A stretch of DNA of 64,000 nucleotides from Luteibacter pinisoli. Lineage in GTDB: Bacteria > Pseudomonadota > Gammaproteobacteria > Xanthomonadales > Rhodanobacteraceae. The notes beneath the pieces are model-generated. The model was not told where the DNA came from, ran no database searches, and was given only the letters and a program-made list of their open reading frames with translations. This document shows, piece by piece, positions 18,971-26,608 of this stretch; the first letter of the stretch is position 1; every line of letters begins with the position of its first letter. The translations under genes and the position numbers were made by a program. The stretch spans positions 3,038,001-3,102,000 of the forward strand of contig NZ_CP041046.1 of NCBI RefSeq assembly GCF_006385595.1, given 5' to 3'.

Positions 18971-19456
18971 TCACGCCAGCGGGATGCATTCAGCCGCGTC
19001 GATGGCGGCCAGCAGATCGGCCACGCGCCCGAGTCCGGGAAGGACCGTGTCGGCGGCGATATCGGCCAGGGGCAGCAGGACGAAGGCGCGCTCGGCGATC
19101 CGCGGGTGCGGCACCGTCAGCCGGGCGTCATCGATCACTGCGTCGCCGTAGGCCAGCAGGTCCAGGTCCAGCGTACGCGGGCCCCAGCGCTCACCATCGC
19201 GTAGCCGGCCAAACGCGCGCTCCGTGGCCAGCATGGCGTCAAGCAGCCCATGGGCCGGGAGCGAGGTCTCCACGGCGATGGCCGCGTTGACGAAGTCGGG
19301 CTGGTCCACGTTGCCCCACGGCGGGGTCCGGTAGAAGCGCGACCGCGCCAGCACCCGAACGCCCGGCAGGGCACCCAGCGCGTCGATCGCGGCGTCGAGC
19401 CGCGGCCGGACGTCACCCAGGTTGCCGCCCAGGCCGATCAAGGCGGTGACGCTCAC
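18971..19456 (-). CDS. folK: 6-hydroxymethyl-7,8-dihydropterin pyrophosphokinase
   Basis: Pyrophosphorylates the pterin precursor for folate synthesis. Starting at the GTG that overlaps the pcnB TGA (GTGA at 19456-19453) gives 161 residues, normal for FolK. The N-terminus is SVTALIGLGGNLGD. GPRTLDLDLL provides the Mg2+ Asp pair, and VPHPRIAERAFVLLPL is the family signature. Upstream in-frame sequence lies within pcnB and is not conserved. The pcnB-folK coupling is the same as in E. coli. Confidence 0.95.
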   Translation of the reverse strand: MSVTALIGLGGNLGDVRPRLDAAIDALGALPGVRVLARSRFYRTPPWGNVDQPDFVNAAIAVETSLPAHGLLDAMLATERAFGRLRDGERWGPRTLDLDLLAYGDAVIDDARLTVPHPRIAERAFVLLPLADIAADTVLPGLGRVADLLAAIDAAECIPLA

Positions 19457-20784
19457 GCCCCGCCCGAATCGCCCTTGCCGCGGGTAGGCTTGCGCCGACG
19501 CCGGCGCTTGCGGACCGGCGCGGAGGCCGACGCCGTCGGCGCTTCGTGCGCGGGCACGCCACCGCCGCCCAGGGCGGCCGCGAGCATTTCCGGCGGCAGC
19601 AGCTGGGCATGCGCCCACCACTCACCCAGTTCCCGCATGCCCTGCGACTCGTGGGCACGCAGCAGCAGGAAATCGAAGGCCGCGCGGAAGCGTGGGTGCG
19701 CCATCAGCCGGAACACGCGCTTGCGGTGGATCTGCTCGAAGCGCGGCTGCAGCGACCAGATCTCTTCCATGGTGAAGGTGAAGCGCCGCGGGATCGCCAC
19801 CCGCTGGCACTGCTCGCCCACCACGTGCACGGCAGCACGCTGCCATGCCTCGTTCATTTCAAAGCCCTGCGCCATCCAGCCGTGCGCCTGGTCGCGCACC
19901 TCGCCCCATAGCAGCACGGCGTAAAGGAAGGCCGGGGTCACCGACTTGCCTTCGGAAATGCGGGCGTCGGTGTTGGCCAGGCCCTGCTCGACCAATGCAC
20001 GCAGCGCATTGTCGCCACGCTCGAGGGCGCGGGCGGTGGCCGGGAACAGGAATTCCAGCAGGCCGCAGGCTTCGAGCATCTTGAAGCTCTTCAGGCCGTG
20101 GCCGGCCAGGAACAGCTTCAGCGACTCGTCGAACAGGCGGGCCGGCGAGGCTTCGGTCAGCAGGTGACCGAGCTTCTTGAAGGGCGCCGCGGCGGACGCA
20201 TCGATGGTGAAACCGAGTTTCGCGGCAAGGCGCGCGGCACGCAGCATGCGCACCGGGTCTTCGCGGTAACGCAGTTCCGGATCGCCGATAAGGCGCATCG
20301 TCCGGTCGGTCAGGTCCTGCATGCCGCCGACATAATCGCGGACGCTGAAATCGGCGATGTCGTAATACAGGGCGTTGACCCGGAAATCGCGGCGCACCGC
20401 GTCTTCCTCGATCGTGCCCCAGATGTTGTCGCGGACGATGCGGCCGTCGACGATGTGGCGGTCGCCGTCGTTCTCGACACCCACTTCGCCGGTGCCACGG
20501 AAGGTCGCGACCTCGATGATCTCGGGGCCGAACACCACGTGCGCCAGGCGGAAGCGACGACCGATGAGGCGGCAGTTGCGGAACAGGCCTTTCACCTCTT
20601 CCGGCGTGGCGTCGGTGGCCACGTCAAAGTCCTTGGGATGGCCGCCCAGGAGAAGGTCGCGCACGGCGCCACCCACCAGGTAGGCGGCAAACCCGGCGTC
20701 ATGCAGTCGGTAAAGCACGCGTAGCGCGGCTTTGCTGATGTTCTTGCGGGAGATGGAGTGCTGTTCGCGCGGAATGACACGCAT
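19453..20784 (-). CDS. pcnB: Poly(A) polymerase I
   Basis: Adds 3' poly(A) tails that target RNA for decay. From ATG 20784 (443 aa) the start is MRVIPREQHSISRKNIS, which aligns with the E. coli mature N-terminus. The nucleotidyltransferase head is YLVGGAVRDLLLG followed by KDFDVATDATPEE, with RRDFRVNALYY and the RNA-binding domain downstream. The C-terminus is Arg/Lys-rich (VRKRRRRRKPTRGKGD), a probable RNA-binding tail. A TTG 25 codons further upstream is a less likely start. It is divergent from tRNA-Glu. Confidence 0.93.
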   Translation of the reverse strand: MRVIPREQHSISRKNISKAALRVLYRLHDAGFAAYLVGGAVRDLLLGGHPKDFDVATDATPEEVKGLFRNCRLIGRRFRLAHVVFGPEIIEVATFRGTGEVGVENDGDRHIVDGRIVRDNIWGTIEEDAVRRDFRVNALYYDIADFSVRDYVGGMQDLTDRTMRLIGDPELRYREDPVRMLRAARLAAKLGFTIDASAAAPFKKLGHLLTEASPARLFDESLKLFLAGHGLKSFKMLEACGLLEFLFPATARALERGDNALRALVEQGLANTDARISEGKSVTPAFLYAVLLWGEVRDQAHGWMAQGFEMNEAWQRAAVHVVGEQCQRVAIPRRFTFTMEEIWSLQPRFEQIHRKRVFRLMAHPRFRAAFDFLLLRAHESQGMRELGEWWAHAQLLPPEMLAAALGGGGVPAHEAPTASASAPVRKRRRRRKPTRGKGDSGGA

Positions 20785-20947
20785 GCCGTGCGGAGCATCG
20801 CTCCTCGTTTCAGAATTCAAGCGGTCTGTGTCCTGGCGGGCGCGCTCGCGTCCGGTCAAGTGGCTGCCCCCACCGATAGCCGGTGTCGGGATGAACGGGC
20901 CAAATGTAACGAATTAGATGGCATCCGACGAGCAGGGGCCCAAGGCG

Positions 20948-20975
20948 TTGCCAGCCAGCCGAATTCGGCTATACT
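20948..20975 (+). promoter_or_regulatory. Sigma70 promoter for tRNA-Glu and fdxA
   Basis: TTGCCA (20948-20953) and TATACT (20970-20975) are separated by 16 bases. The GC-rich stretch AGCGCGC follows the -10, resembling the discriminator of stringently controlled stable-RNA promoters. The tRNA begins 29 bases after the -10, leaving a short 5' leader. Confidence 0.75.
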
Positions 20976-21003
20976 AGCGCGCTTCGTACTCTCCGTACGA
21001 CCC

Positions 21004-21079
21004 GCTCCCTTCGTCTAGTGGTCTAGGACACGGCCCTCTCAAGGCTGGAACACGAGTTCGAACCTCGTAGGGAGCACCA
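21004..21079 (+). tRNA. tRNA-Glu, anticodon CTC, CCA encoded
   Basis: The acceptor stem GCTCCCT (21004-21010) pairs with AGGGAGC (21069-21075), followed by discriminator A and an encoded CCA. The D-arm includes TCTAGTGGTCTAGGA. The anticodon stem-loop CGGCC-CTCTCAA-GGCTG gives anticodon CTC, reading GAG. The T-arm is CACGAGTTCGAACCTCGTA. The TTC isoacceptor is not in this window. No terminator separates it from fdxA 30 bases downstream. Confidence 0.95.
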
Positions 21080-21108
21080 CTTTTCCTTCTCGGCGCCGAA
21101 CCGTCCGC

Positions 21109-21432
21109 ATGACCTTTGTCGTTACCGACAACTGCATCAAGTGCAAATATACGGACTGCGTCGAGGTCTGCCCGGTCGATGCCTTCCATGAAGGCCCGAA
21201 CTTCCTGGTGATCAATCCGGACGAGTGCATCGACTGCACCCTTTGCGAGCCGGAATGCCCGATCAATGCCATCTACCCCGAGGACGACGTCCCCGCCGGG
21301 CAGGAGGCCTTCGTGGCACTGAACGCCGATCTCTCGAAGGACTGGCCGGTCATCACCGAACGGAAGGACGGCCTCCCCGACGCGAAAGAGTGGGAAGGCA
21401 AGCCCAACAAGATCGAGCTTATCCAGCGCTGA
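21109..21432 (+). CDS. fdxA: 7Fe ferredoxin (FdxA)
   Basis: A 107-residue soluble electron carrier. The first cluster motif is CIKCKYTDCVEVCPVDAF and the second is CIDCTLCEPECPINAI, matching the 3Fe-4S plus 4Fe-4S ferredoxins of Azotobacter FdI type. The C-terminal extension (from about 60) is also typical. It starts 30 bases after the tRNA-Glu CCA, with no hairpin between them, and ends in a strong terminator, so it probably shares the tRNA promoter. Its redox partner cannot be told from context. Confidence 0.95.
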   Translation: MTFVVTDNCIKCKYTDCVEVCPVDAFHEGPNFLVINPDECIDCTLCEPECPINAIYPEDDVPAGQEAFVALNADLSKDWPVITERKDGLPDAKEWEGKPNKIELIQR

Positions 21433-21439
21433 TCTCGAG

Positions 21440-21466
21440 AAAAACGACCGGAAGGTCGTTTTTTTT
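21440..21466 (+). terminator. Intrinsic terminator after fdxA
   Basis: Stem AAAAACGACC / GGTCGTTTTT with a GGAA tetraloop, followed by a T-run to 21466. It begins 8 bases after the fdxA stop. Confidence 0.92.
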
Positions 21467-21492
21467 CGCCCCTGCCACGGATAGAGGGCAAA

Positions 21493-21520
21493 AAAAACGC
21501 CGCCCGAGGGCGGCGTTTTT
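21493..21520. terminator. Intrinsic terminator for bamC, bidirectional
   Basis: Stem CGCCGCCC / GGGCGGCG with a two-base GA loop, with an A-run before and T5 after. On the minus strand it lies 19 bases beyond the bamC stop and is followed by a long U-tract. It faces the fdxA terminator. Confidence 0.9.
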
Positions 21521-21538
21521 GTCTCCCGGCTTGCGGGC

Positions 21539-22138
21539 TTACTTGACGCCGAGGCGAGCCTTCAGCGCGTCGATCACGCGGCGCACGCCGCCGGCGCCGC
21601 CCTGGGCGCGCACTTCCGAACCGGCGCCGCTGGCATTCACCGTGAGCACCACCGGGTGCTTGTTGCCGCCCTGCGTCGCCTGCGGGCCGCCCTCGATGGC
21701 CGCGTCGGCATTCTTGTCGCCGCCGCCGAACATGCGCTTGAAGAAGCCACGCTTCTGCTCCGGCGCGCCGGAGGTCGCGGCGATCTGGAAGGTATGGGTA
21801 TCGTCGTCATGCGCCGTGACGGTGCCGACATCACCCACCGCGAGCACCTCGCCGATGCGCTTGTAGGCGGCGTCGGGGGCATCGCCCAGGATGAAGCCAT
21901 CCGAGACCGGGGCGGCCGCCGGAGCGGTGCCCGAGGCGTTGTCCGCGCCGGAGCCGGCGTCCGGGATCACCAGGGCAGCACTGGTCGACGGGGTGTCGAG
22001 GCCCGGCGGAATCTCAAGCGGGGCTTCCTGCTTCGCCTTTTCCCACTGCTTCGTGGAGCGGAACGCGCCGCAGCCGGAAACGACCAGGACGGAAAGGAGC
22101 AGTGCCGGGACGACCAGCGCGTACGAGGTTTTCTTCAT
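21539..22138 (-). CDS. bamC: BamC-like outer-membrane lipoprotein (short form)
   Basis: A 199-residue lipoprotein with the signal peptide ending in the lipobox LVVSGC at Cys23. The segment WEKAKQEAPLEIPPGLDTPS (about 32-51) resembles the BamC unstructured N-terminus that contacts BamD. One helix-grip-like region follows (FILGDAPDAAYKRIGEVLAV). E. coli BamC is about 344 residues with two helix-grip domains, so this is a shortened form. It sits directly downstream of dapA, the same place as bamC/nlpB in E. coli, which supports the call. Divergent sequence keeps confidence moderate. Confidence 0.7.
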   Translation of the reverse strand: MKKTSYALVVPALLLSVLVVSGCGAFRSTKQWEKAKQEAPLEIPPGLDTPSTSAALVIPDAGSGADNASGTAPAAAPVSDGFILGDAPDAAYKRIGEVLAVGDVGTVTAHDDDTHTFQIAATSGAPEQKRGFFKRMFGGGDKNADAAIEGGPQATQGGNKHPVVLTVNASGAGSEVRAQGGAGGVRRVIDALKARLGVK

Positions 22139-22177
22139 GAACTAAGGTTCCGTTTGGATCCGTTGAATGGGTGGGCG

Positions 22178-23104
22178 TCAGGCGGCAGTCGCCAATGGTG
22201 CCAGAGCCGAGAGCGTTTCGCGCACTTTTGCCAGCGCCGGGCCGGGTTCCAGCTCGACCAGCGGCAGCCGCGGCGCCGCCGAGCCCAGCCCCAGCAAGGC
22301 CAGTCCGGCCTTCACGGGGATCGGGTTCGGCGCGCAGTTCAGCGCGTCGATCAGGGGGGCCAGCCGCGCCGTGGCACTGGCCGTGCGTTCGGCGCTGCCC
22401 GAGCGGGCGGCGTCGCACAGTTCACGGAAAGGCCCCGGCACGAGGTTGGCCACCACCGAGATGGTGCCCGCAGCGCCGGCCAGCATGGCCTGGTGGGCCG
22501 AACCGTCGTCGCCGCTGAGGTAGACGAAATCCGGGCGGATAAGTTCCGCAAGGGCCTGGATCCGCTCCGCGTCGCCGCGGGCTTCCTTGATGCCAATGAT
22601 GCCGGGGTGGTCGCGAAGGGCCGCCACGGTCTCCACGGCGATGTCGCTGCCGGTGCGCGGGGGCACGTTGTAAAGGATGACCGGCAGGCCGCCCTCGTCC
22701 GCCACCGCAAGAAAATGGCGGCGCATGCCTTCCTGGGTGGGGCGCACATAGAACGGCGCCACCACGAGGGCGGCATCCGCACCCAGCTCCTTCGCCAGGC
22801 GGGTGGTGGCAATGGTTTTCGCCGTGCCCGCCTCACCGGTGCCCGCGATGACCGGGATGCGTTTGTCGATGTGTTTCACCGCGAAGGCAAGCAGGCGCTT
22901 GAATTCGTCGTGCTCGAGGAAGTGCGACTCGCCCGTGGAGCCTGCGACCACCACGGCCTGCGTGCCGCCAGCCAGCTGCTGGTCGAGCAGGCGGCCGAAG
23001 GCGTTGAGATCCAGGGAACCGTCGGCGGCGAACGGCGTCGCCAATGCGGTGATGCTTCCGGAGATATCCAAGGTGAAACCCAATAAGGAACCAGCCCTTC
23101 GCAT
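22178..23104 (-). CDS. dapA: 4-hydroxy-tetrahydrodipicolinate synthase
   Basis: Condenses pyruvate and aspartate semialdehyde in lysine and diaminopimelate synthesis. The 308-residue TIM-barrel enzyme shows SITALATPFAADGSLD, VVAGSTGESHFLE, the catalytic Tyr in ILYNVPPRTG, and the Schiff-base Lys in GIKEARGD. The first about 11 codons before TLDISG are non-conserved, so the real start could be the TTG at 23071. It is followed by bamC and divergent from gcvR across 131 bases. Confidence 0.95.
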   Translation of the reverse strand: MRRAGSLLGFTLDISGSITALATPFAADGSLDLNAFGRLLDQQLAGGTQAVVVAGSTGESHFLEHDEFKRLLAFAVKHIDKRIPVIAGTGEAGTAKTIATTRLAKELGADAALVVAPFYVRPTQEGMRRHFLAVADEGGLPVILYNVPPRTGSDIAVETVAALRDHPGIIGIKEARGDAERIQALAELIRPDFVYLSGDDGSAHQAMLAGAAGTISVVANLVPGPFRELCDAARSGSAERTASATARLAPLIDALNCAPNPIPVKAGLALLGLGSAAPRLPLVELEPGPALAKVRETLSALAPLATAA

Positions 23105-23235
23105 GTTACCGGGGCGTTTCCGGGGAGTCCATTCGCCGGCCAGGGCGCTTCGTGGTGTCTTGCTAGTGTCCGACGGCGCCCGCTAAGCTCGGGCCAACAG
23201 CGACGCCCCGCGCCCCGCGGGTCGCGCCATGGGTA

Positions 23236-23805
23236 GTGAAGGCCTTGAACCGTTCTGTAGCACGCAACGGCGCCACCGATAACCAGTTGCTCATCTCGAC
23301 GCTGTCGCCGGCGCACCGCGCCCCTATCCTCGCCCTGGCCAAGCGCATCGCCGATTCCGGTTGCAACCTGGCCGATGCCCGGGTCTCCACCATCGGCAAC
23401 GACACCTCCGTGATGCTGCTGGCCTCGGGCTCGTGGGATGCCGTCGCCAAGCTGGAAACGGCGCTGGGCAAGCTGTCGCGCGACGAGGAACTGCAGATCG
23501 TGCATTACCGCACGACGCCGCGCGAGCCGACCGCGCACCTCCTGCCATACCTGGTGGAAGTGATTGCCGCCGACCGTCCGGGCATCCTGGTCAAGATCAT
23601 CGAATTCTTTTCACGCCGCGACATCAGCGTGGAACAGCTCTCGTCCATGCGCTACCAGGCCATGCAGACGGGTGCTGAAATGTTCCAGGCACAGATCACC
23701 ATCGGCATTCCGGCCGAGACGCACATCGCCGCGTTGCGGGACGACTTCCTTGAACTGTGCGATGGGCTTAATCTCGATGCCATCATGGACCCCGTGAAAT
23801 TCTGA
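23236..23805 (+). CDS. gcvR: GcvR-type ACT-domain regulator of glycine cleavage
   Basis: A 189-residue protein with two ACT domains (about 17-90 and 102-180). Key pieces are LLISTLSPAHRAPILALAKRI and VEVIAADRPGILVKIIEFF. In E. coli GcvR binds GcvA and represses gcvTHP when glycine is low. It starts with GTG, and a TTG three codons later is possible. Its place, divergent from dapA and 21 bases ahead of bcp, copies the E. coli dapA/gcvR-bcp layout. No glycine riboswitch is seen. Confidence 0.88.
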   Translation: MKALNRSVARNGATDNQLLISTLSPAHRAPILALAKRIADSGCNLADARVSTIGNDTSVMLLASGSWDAVAKLETALGKLSRDEELQIVHYRTTPREPTAHLLPYLVEVIAADRPGILVKIIEFFSRRDISVEQLSSMRYQAMQTGAEMFQAQITIGIPAETHIAALRDDFLELCDGLNLDAIMDPVKF

Positions 23806-23826
23806 CCCAGGAAAAAAGCACATCGC

Positions 23827-24288
23827 ATGATCGGTAAGGGTAAGAAGATTCCGAAACTCACGGGCACGCTCGGCGATGGTTCGACGCTGGCGCTGGCCTC
23901 CCTCTCCGGCAAGTGGGTGGTGGTGTTCTTCTACCCGAAGGACAACACGCCGGGATGCACCAACGAAGCGAAAGATTTTCGCGACCATTACGCACAGTTC
24001 CAGGCCCATAACGCCGAAGTCATCGGCGTCTCTCGCGACTCCGTGCGCTCGCACGCGAACTATGCGGCGAAGCACGAACTCCCCTTCCCCCTCGTTTCTG
24101 ACGCCGACGAAGCCTGGTGCCAGGCCTTCGACGTCATCCACGAGAAAGTGCTGTACGGCAAGCGCTACATGGGTGTCGTGCGCAGTACTTTCCTGATCGA
24201 CCCGGACGGCAAGCTGTTCGCGGAATGGCGCGGGGTGAAAATCCCGGGCCATGCGCAGGCTGTCCTTGAGAGTGTTCCCACCGCGTGA
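23827..24288 (+). CDS. bcp: Thioredoxin-dependent thiol peroxidase (Bcp/PrxQ)
   Basis: A 153-residue PrxQ peroxiredoxin reducing hydrogen and organic peroxides. The peroxidatic Cys44 is in FYPKDNTPGCTNEAKDF. The usual resolving Cys five residues later (E. coli Cys50) is replaced by Lys49. A second Cys98 in DEAWCQAF is equivalent in position to E. coli Cys99. Resolution must therefore use Cys98, another protein or a small thiol. It is co-directional with gcvR (21-base gap). Confidence 0.93.
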   Translation: MIGKGKKIPKLTGTLGDGSTLALASLSGKWVVVFFYPKDNTPGCTNEAKDFRDHYAQFQAHNAEVIGVSRDSVRSHANYAAKHELPFPLVSDADEAWCQAFDVIHEKVLYGKRYMGVVRSTFLIDPDGKLFAEWRGVKIPGHAQAVLESVPTA

Positions 24289-24370
24289 CGGACACCGCGC
24301 CACGCGGCTCCTTCCCCCGGCCACGGCCGCGTAGCCGGGTTTTGCCACCTCCGCATGAGGTCACTTCCGC

Positions 24371-25759
24371 ATGACCGGAAGCAAGCGCATCTACGCCCTC
24401 GACACCAACGTGCTGCTGCACGATCCGACCTCGTTGTTCCGCTTCGAGGAACACGATGTCTTCATACCGATGACGGTGCTGGAGGAACTGGACGACAAGA
24501 AGAAAGGCGGGTCCGAAGTTTCGCGCAATGCCCGCCAGGTAAGCCGCTTCATCAACGAGCTGATCGAACGCGGCGGCGTCGATGGATTGAAGCAAGGGCT
24601 GGAACTGGTCAACCCCCAGGGCGTCAAGCTCAAGCGCGGCGCGGTGGGCCGCCTGTACTTCCAGCAACGCGCCAGCCATGGCAATGGCAAGGCCGACAAC
24701 CAGATCCTGTCATCGGTGATCGACCTGCGCGACCAGTTCCCGGACCGCCCGGTCATCCTGGTCACGAAGGACATCAACCTCCGCATCAAGGGTTCGATTT
24801 ACGGCATCACCGCGGAAGACTACGAGAACGACCGCGCGCTCGATGATTTCGCCCTGCTGTTCACCGGCTCGGACGAGCTGCCGGAGGATTTCTGGACACG
24901 CCATCCGGAGATCCGCTCGTGGAACGAACGCGGCCGCACCTTCTATGAAGTGGACGTGCGCGAGGACGAGCACTGGTATCCGAACGAATGCCTGTACATG
25001 CCGGGCGAGAACGACGTGGAGCTCCGCGTCCTCGAGCTGACCGGCCCGGAAGACGCACAGCGGGCAAAGCTCGTGCTGCTTGATGACCACACCCACGCCG
25101 CGCATGGCGTATGGGGCATCGCCGCGCGCAATCGCGAACAGAACTTCGCCATGAACCTGCTCATGGACCCGGACGTGGATTTCGTCACGTTGCTGGGCAC
25201 GGCGGGCACCGGCAAGACCCTGCTCGCGCTGGCCGCCGGCCTGGCCCAGGTCATGGACCAGCAGCGTTACCGCGAAATCATCATGACCCGCGCGACGGTA
25301 TCGGTGGGCGAAGACATCGGCTTCCTCCCCGGTACGGAAGAGGAAAAGATGACGCCGTGGATGGGCGCGCTCACCGATAACCTGGAAGTGCTCGCCAATC
25401 CCGAGGAAGGCGGATCGTGGGGCCGGCAGGCCACCAACGACCTGCTCGCCTCCCGCGTGAAGATCCGCTCGCTGAATTTCATGCGCGGCCGCACCTTCCT
25501 CAGCCGTTACCTCATCATCGACGAGGCGCAGAACCTCACGCCGAAGCAGATGAAGACGCTGATCACCCGTGCCGGCCCCGGCACGAAGATCGTGTGCCTG
25601 GGTAACGTGGAGCAGATCGATACGCCGTACCTCACGGAGACCACCTCGGGCCTTACCTACGCCGTGGACCGCTTCAAGATGTGGGCCCATTCCGGCCACA
25701 TCACGCTGAAGCGTGGCGAGCGCTCGCGACTGGCCGATTTCGCCTCCGAAGCCTTGTGA
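24371..25759 (+). CDS. phoH: PIN-PhoH fusion protein (PhoH2 type RNA helicase/nuclease)
   Basis: A 462-residue protein with an N-terminal PIN nuclease domain (YALDTNVLLHDP, then EELDDKKKG, to about residue 140). The C-terminal PhoH ATPase has Walker A GTAGTGKTLLALAAGL near 275 and Walker B LIIDEAQNLTPKQMK. This arrangement matches PhoH2/YlaK proteins, reported as sequence-specific RNA helicase-ribonucleases in mycobacteria. Despite the name, it is not next to phoBR and no PHO box is seen upstream. The stop overlaps the thiD GTG, so the two are translationally coupled. No VapB-like antitoxin precedes it. Confidence 0.92.
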   Translation: MTGSKRIYALDTNVLLHDPTSLFRFEEHDVFIPMTVLEELDDKKKGGSEVSRNARQVSRFINELIERGGVDGLKQGLELVNPQGVKLKRGAVGRLYFQQRASHGNGKADNQILSSVIDLRDQFPDRPVILVTKDINLRIKGSIYGITAEDYENDRALDDFALLFTGSDELPEDFWTRHPEIRSWNERGRTFYEVDVREDEHWYPNECLYMPGENDVELRVLELTGPEDAQRAKLVLLDDHTHAAHGVWGIAARNREQNFAMNLLMDPDVDFVTLLGTAGTGKTLLALAAGLAQVMDQQRYREIIMTRATVSVGEDIGFLPGTEEEKMTPWMGALTDNLEVLANPEEGGSWGRQATNDLLASRVKIRSLNFMRGRTFLSRYLIIDEAQNLTPKQMKTLITRAGPGTKIVCLGNVEQIDTPYLTETTSGLTYAVDRFKMWAHSGHITLKRGERSRLADFASEAL

Positions 25760-26532
25760 CGAAGGCGAAACCCAACACCCTCACCATCGCCGGATCCGAT
25801 TCCGGCGGTGGTGCGGGGATCCAGGCCGACCTGAAAACCTTCCGCGCGCTGGGCACGCATGGGCTCAGCGCGATCACGGCGGTGACCTCTCAGAACACCC
25901 GCGGCGTCACGGCCGTGCACACCGTGCCTTTGGCCCATGTGCGCAGCCAGATCGAAGCGGTCTTCGCGGATTTCCCCGTGGCCGGCGTGAAGACCGGCAT
26001 GCTCGGCAGCGCCGCCATCACGCGCCTGGTGGCGAAGGAGCTGGCCGCGCGACAGCCTGCCTGGCTGGTCGTCGATCCGGTGATGATCGCCACCAGCGGC
26101 GCGCGCCTGCTGGACGAGAACGCACTGGACGCGCTGACCACCCGCCTCATTCCGCTCGCCGACATCCTCACGCCCAACCTTCCCGAGGCCGAAGCCTTGC
26201 TGGGCCGGCGCATCGGCAAGGCGTTCGACGAGGCCGGTGCGGACCTGCTCGCACTCGGCGCGCGTGGCGTCCTGCTGAAAGGCGGCCACGCAGGCGGACG
26301 CGAGATCGTCGATCGCTACTACGATGCCCATGGCGTGCTGGCGTTTCGCCACCCCCGGCTGCCGTTCGAGGGCCATGGCAGCGGCTGCACCCTCGCCTCG
26401 GCGGTGACCGCGCAGCTGGCACGGGGCAAATCGCCGCATGCGGCGGTCCGCGCGGCCATTTCGTGGCTGGACAAGGCGTTCCGCGGTGCCTGGCGGCCCG
26501 GCGGCGGGGCCGTGCACGTGCTGGCGCACTGA
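25756..26532 (+). CDS. thiD: Hydroxymethylpyrimidine/phosphomethylpyrimidine kinase
   Basis: Phosphorylates HMP and HMP-P in thiamine synthesis. The GTG overlapping the phoH TGA gives 258 residues starting VTKAKPNTLTIAGSDSGGGA, which places the ribokinase-type GGGAGIQADLKTF motif in its usual spot. GVKTGMLGS, VVDPVMIATSG and the C-terminal GHGSGCTLASAV anion hole confirm the family. No thi-box riboswitch precedes it, consistent with its position inside a transcript. Confidence 0.95.
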   Translation: MTKAKPNTLTIAGSDSGGGAGIQADLKTFRALGTHGLSAITAVTSQNTRGVTAVHTVPLAHVRSQIEAVFADFPVAGVKTGMLGSAAITRLVAKELAARQPAWLVVDPVMIATSGARLLDENALDALTTRLIPLADILTPNLPEAEALLGRRIGKAFDEAGADLLALGARGVLLKGGHAGGREIVDRYYDAHGVLAFRHPRLPFEGHGSGCTLASAVTAQLARGKSPHAAVRAAISWLDKAFRGAWRPGGGAVHVLAH

Positions 26533-26555
26533 CGCCGGAGTATCCTATGCGCGTT

Positions 26556-26584
26556 GATACAGGCCCCGGCGGGCCTCATGTATC
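26556..26584. other. Imperfect hairpin between thiD and the LpxO-like gene
   Basis: GATAC-AGGCCC pairs with GGGCCT-GTATC, interrupted by a three-base bulge and closed by a CGGC loop. It ends 24 bases before the downstream ATG and lacks a T-tract, so it may be a leader structure rather than a terminator. Confidence 0.35.
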
Positions 26585-26608
26585 GCCCGTCCATTCGAGT
26601 CCAACCCA

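Noticed and set aside
23105..23235. Glycine riboswitch or lysine riboswitch between gcvR and dapA
   Set aside because: The 131-base gap is too short for either complete aptamer and shows no matching conserved pieces.
24289..24370. A PHO box or antitoxin gene upstream of phoH
   Set aside because: No paired CTGTCAT-like repeats and no open frame of antitoxin size with a ribosome site are present.
25681..25756. Upstream extension of thiD inside phoH
   Set aside because: The longer start would overlap phoH by 79 bases with no conserved residues; the GTG at the GTGA junction gives the normal N-terminus.
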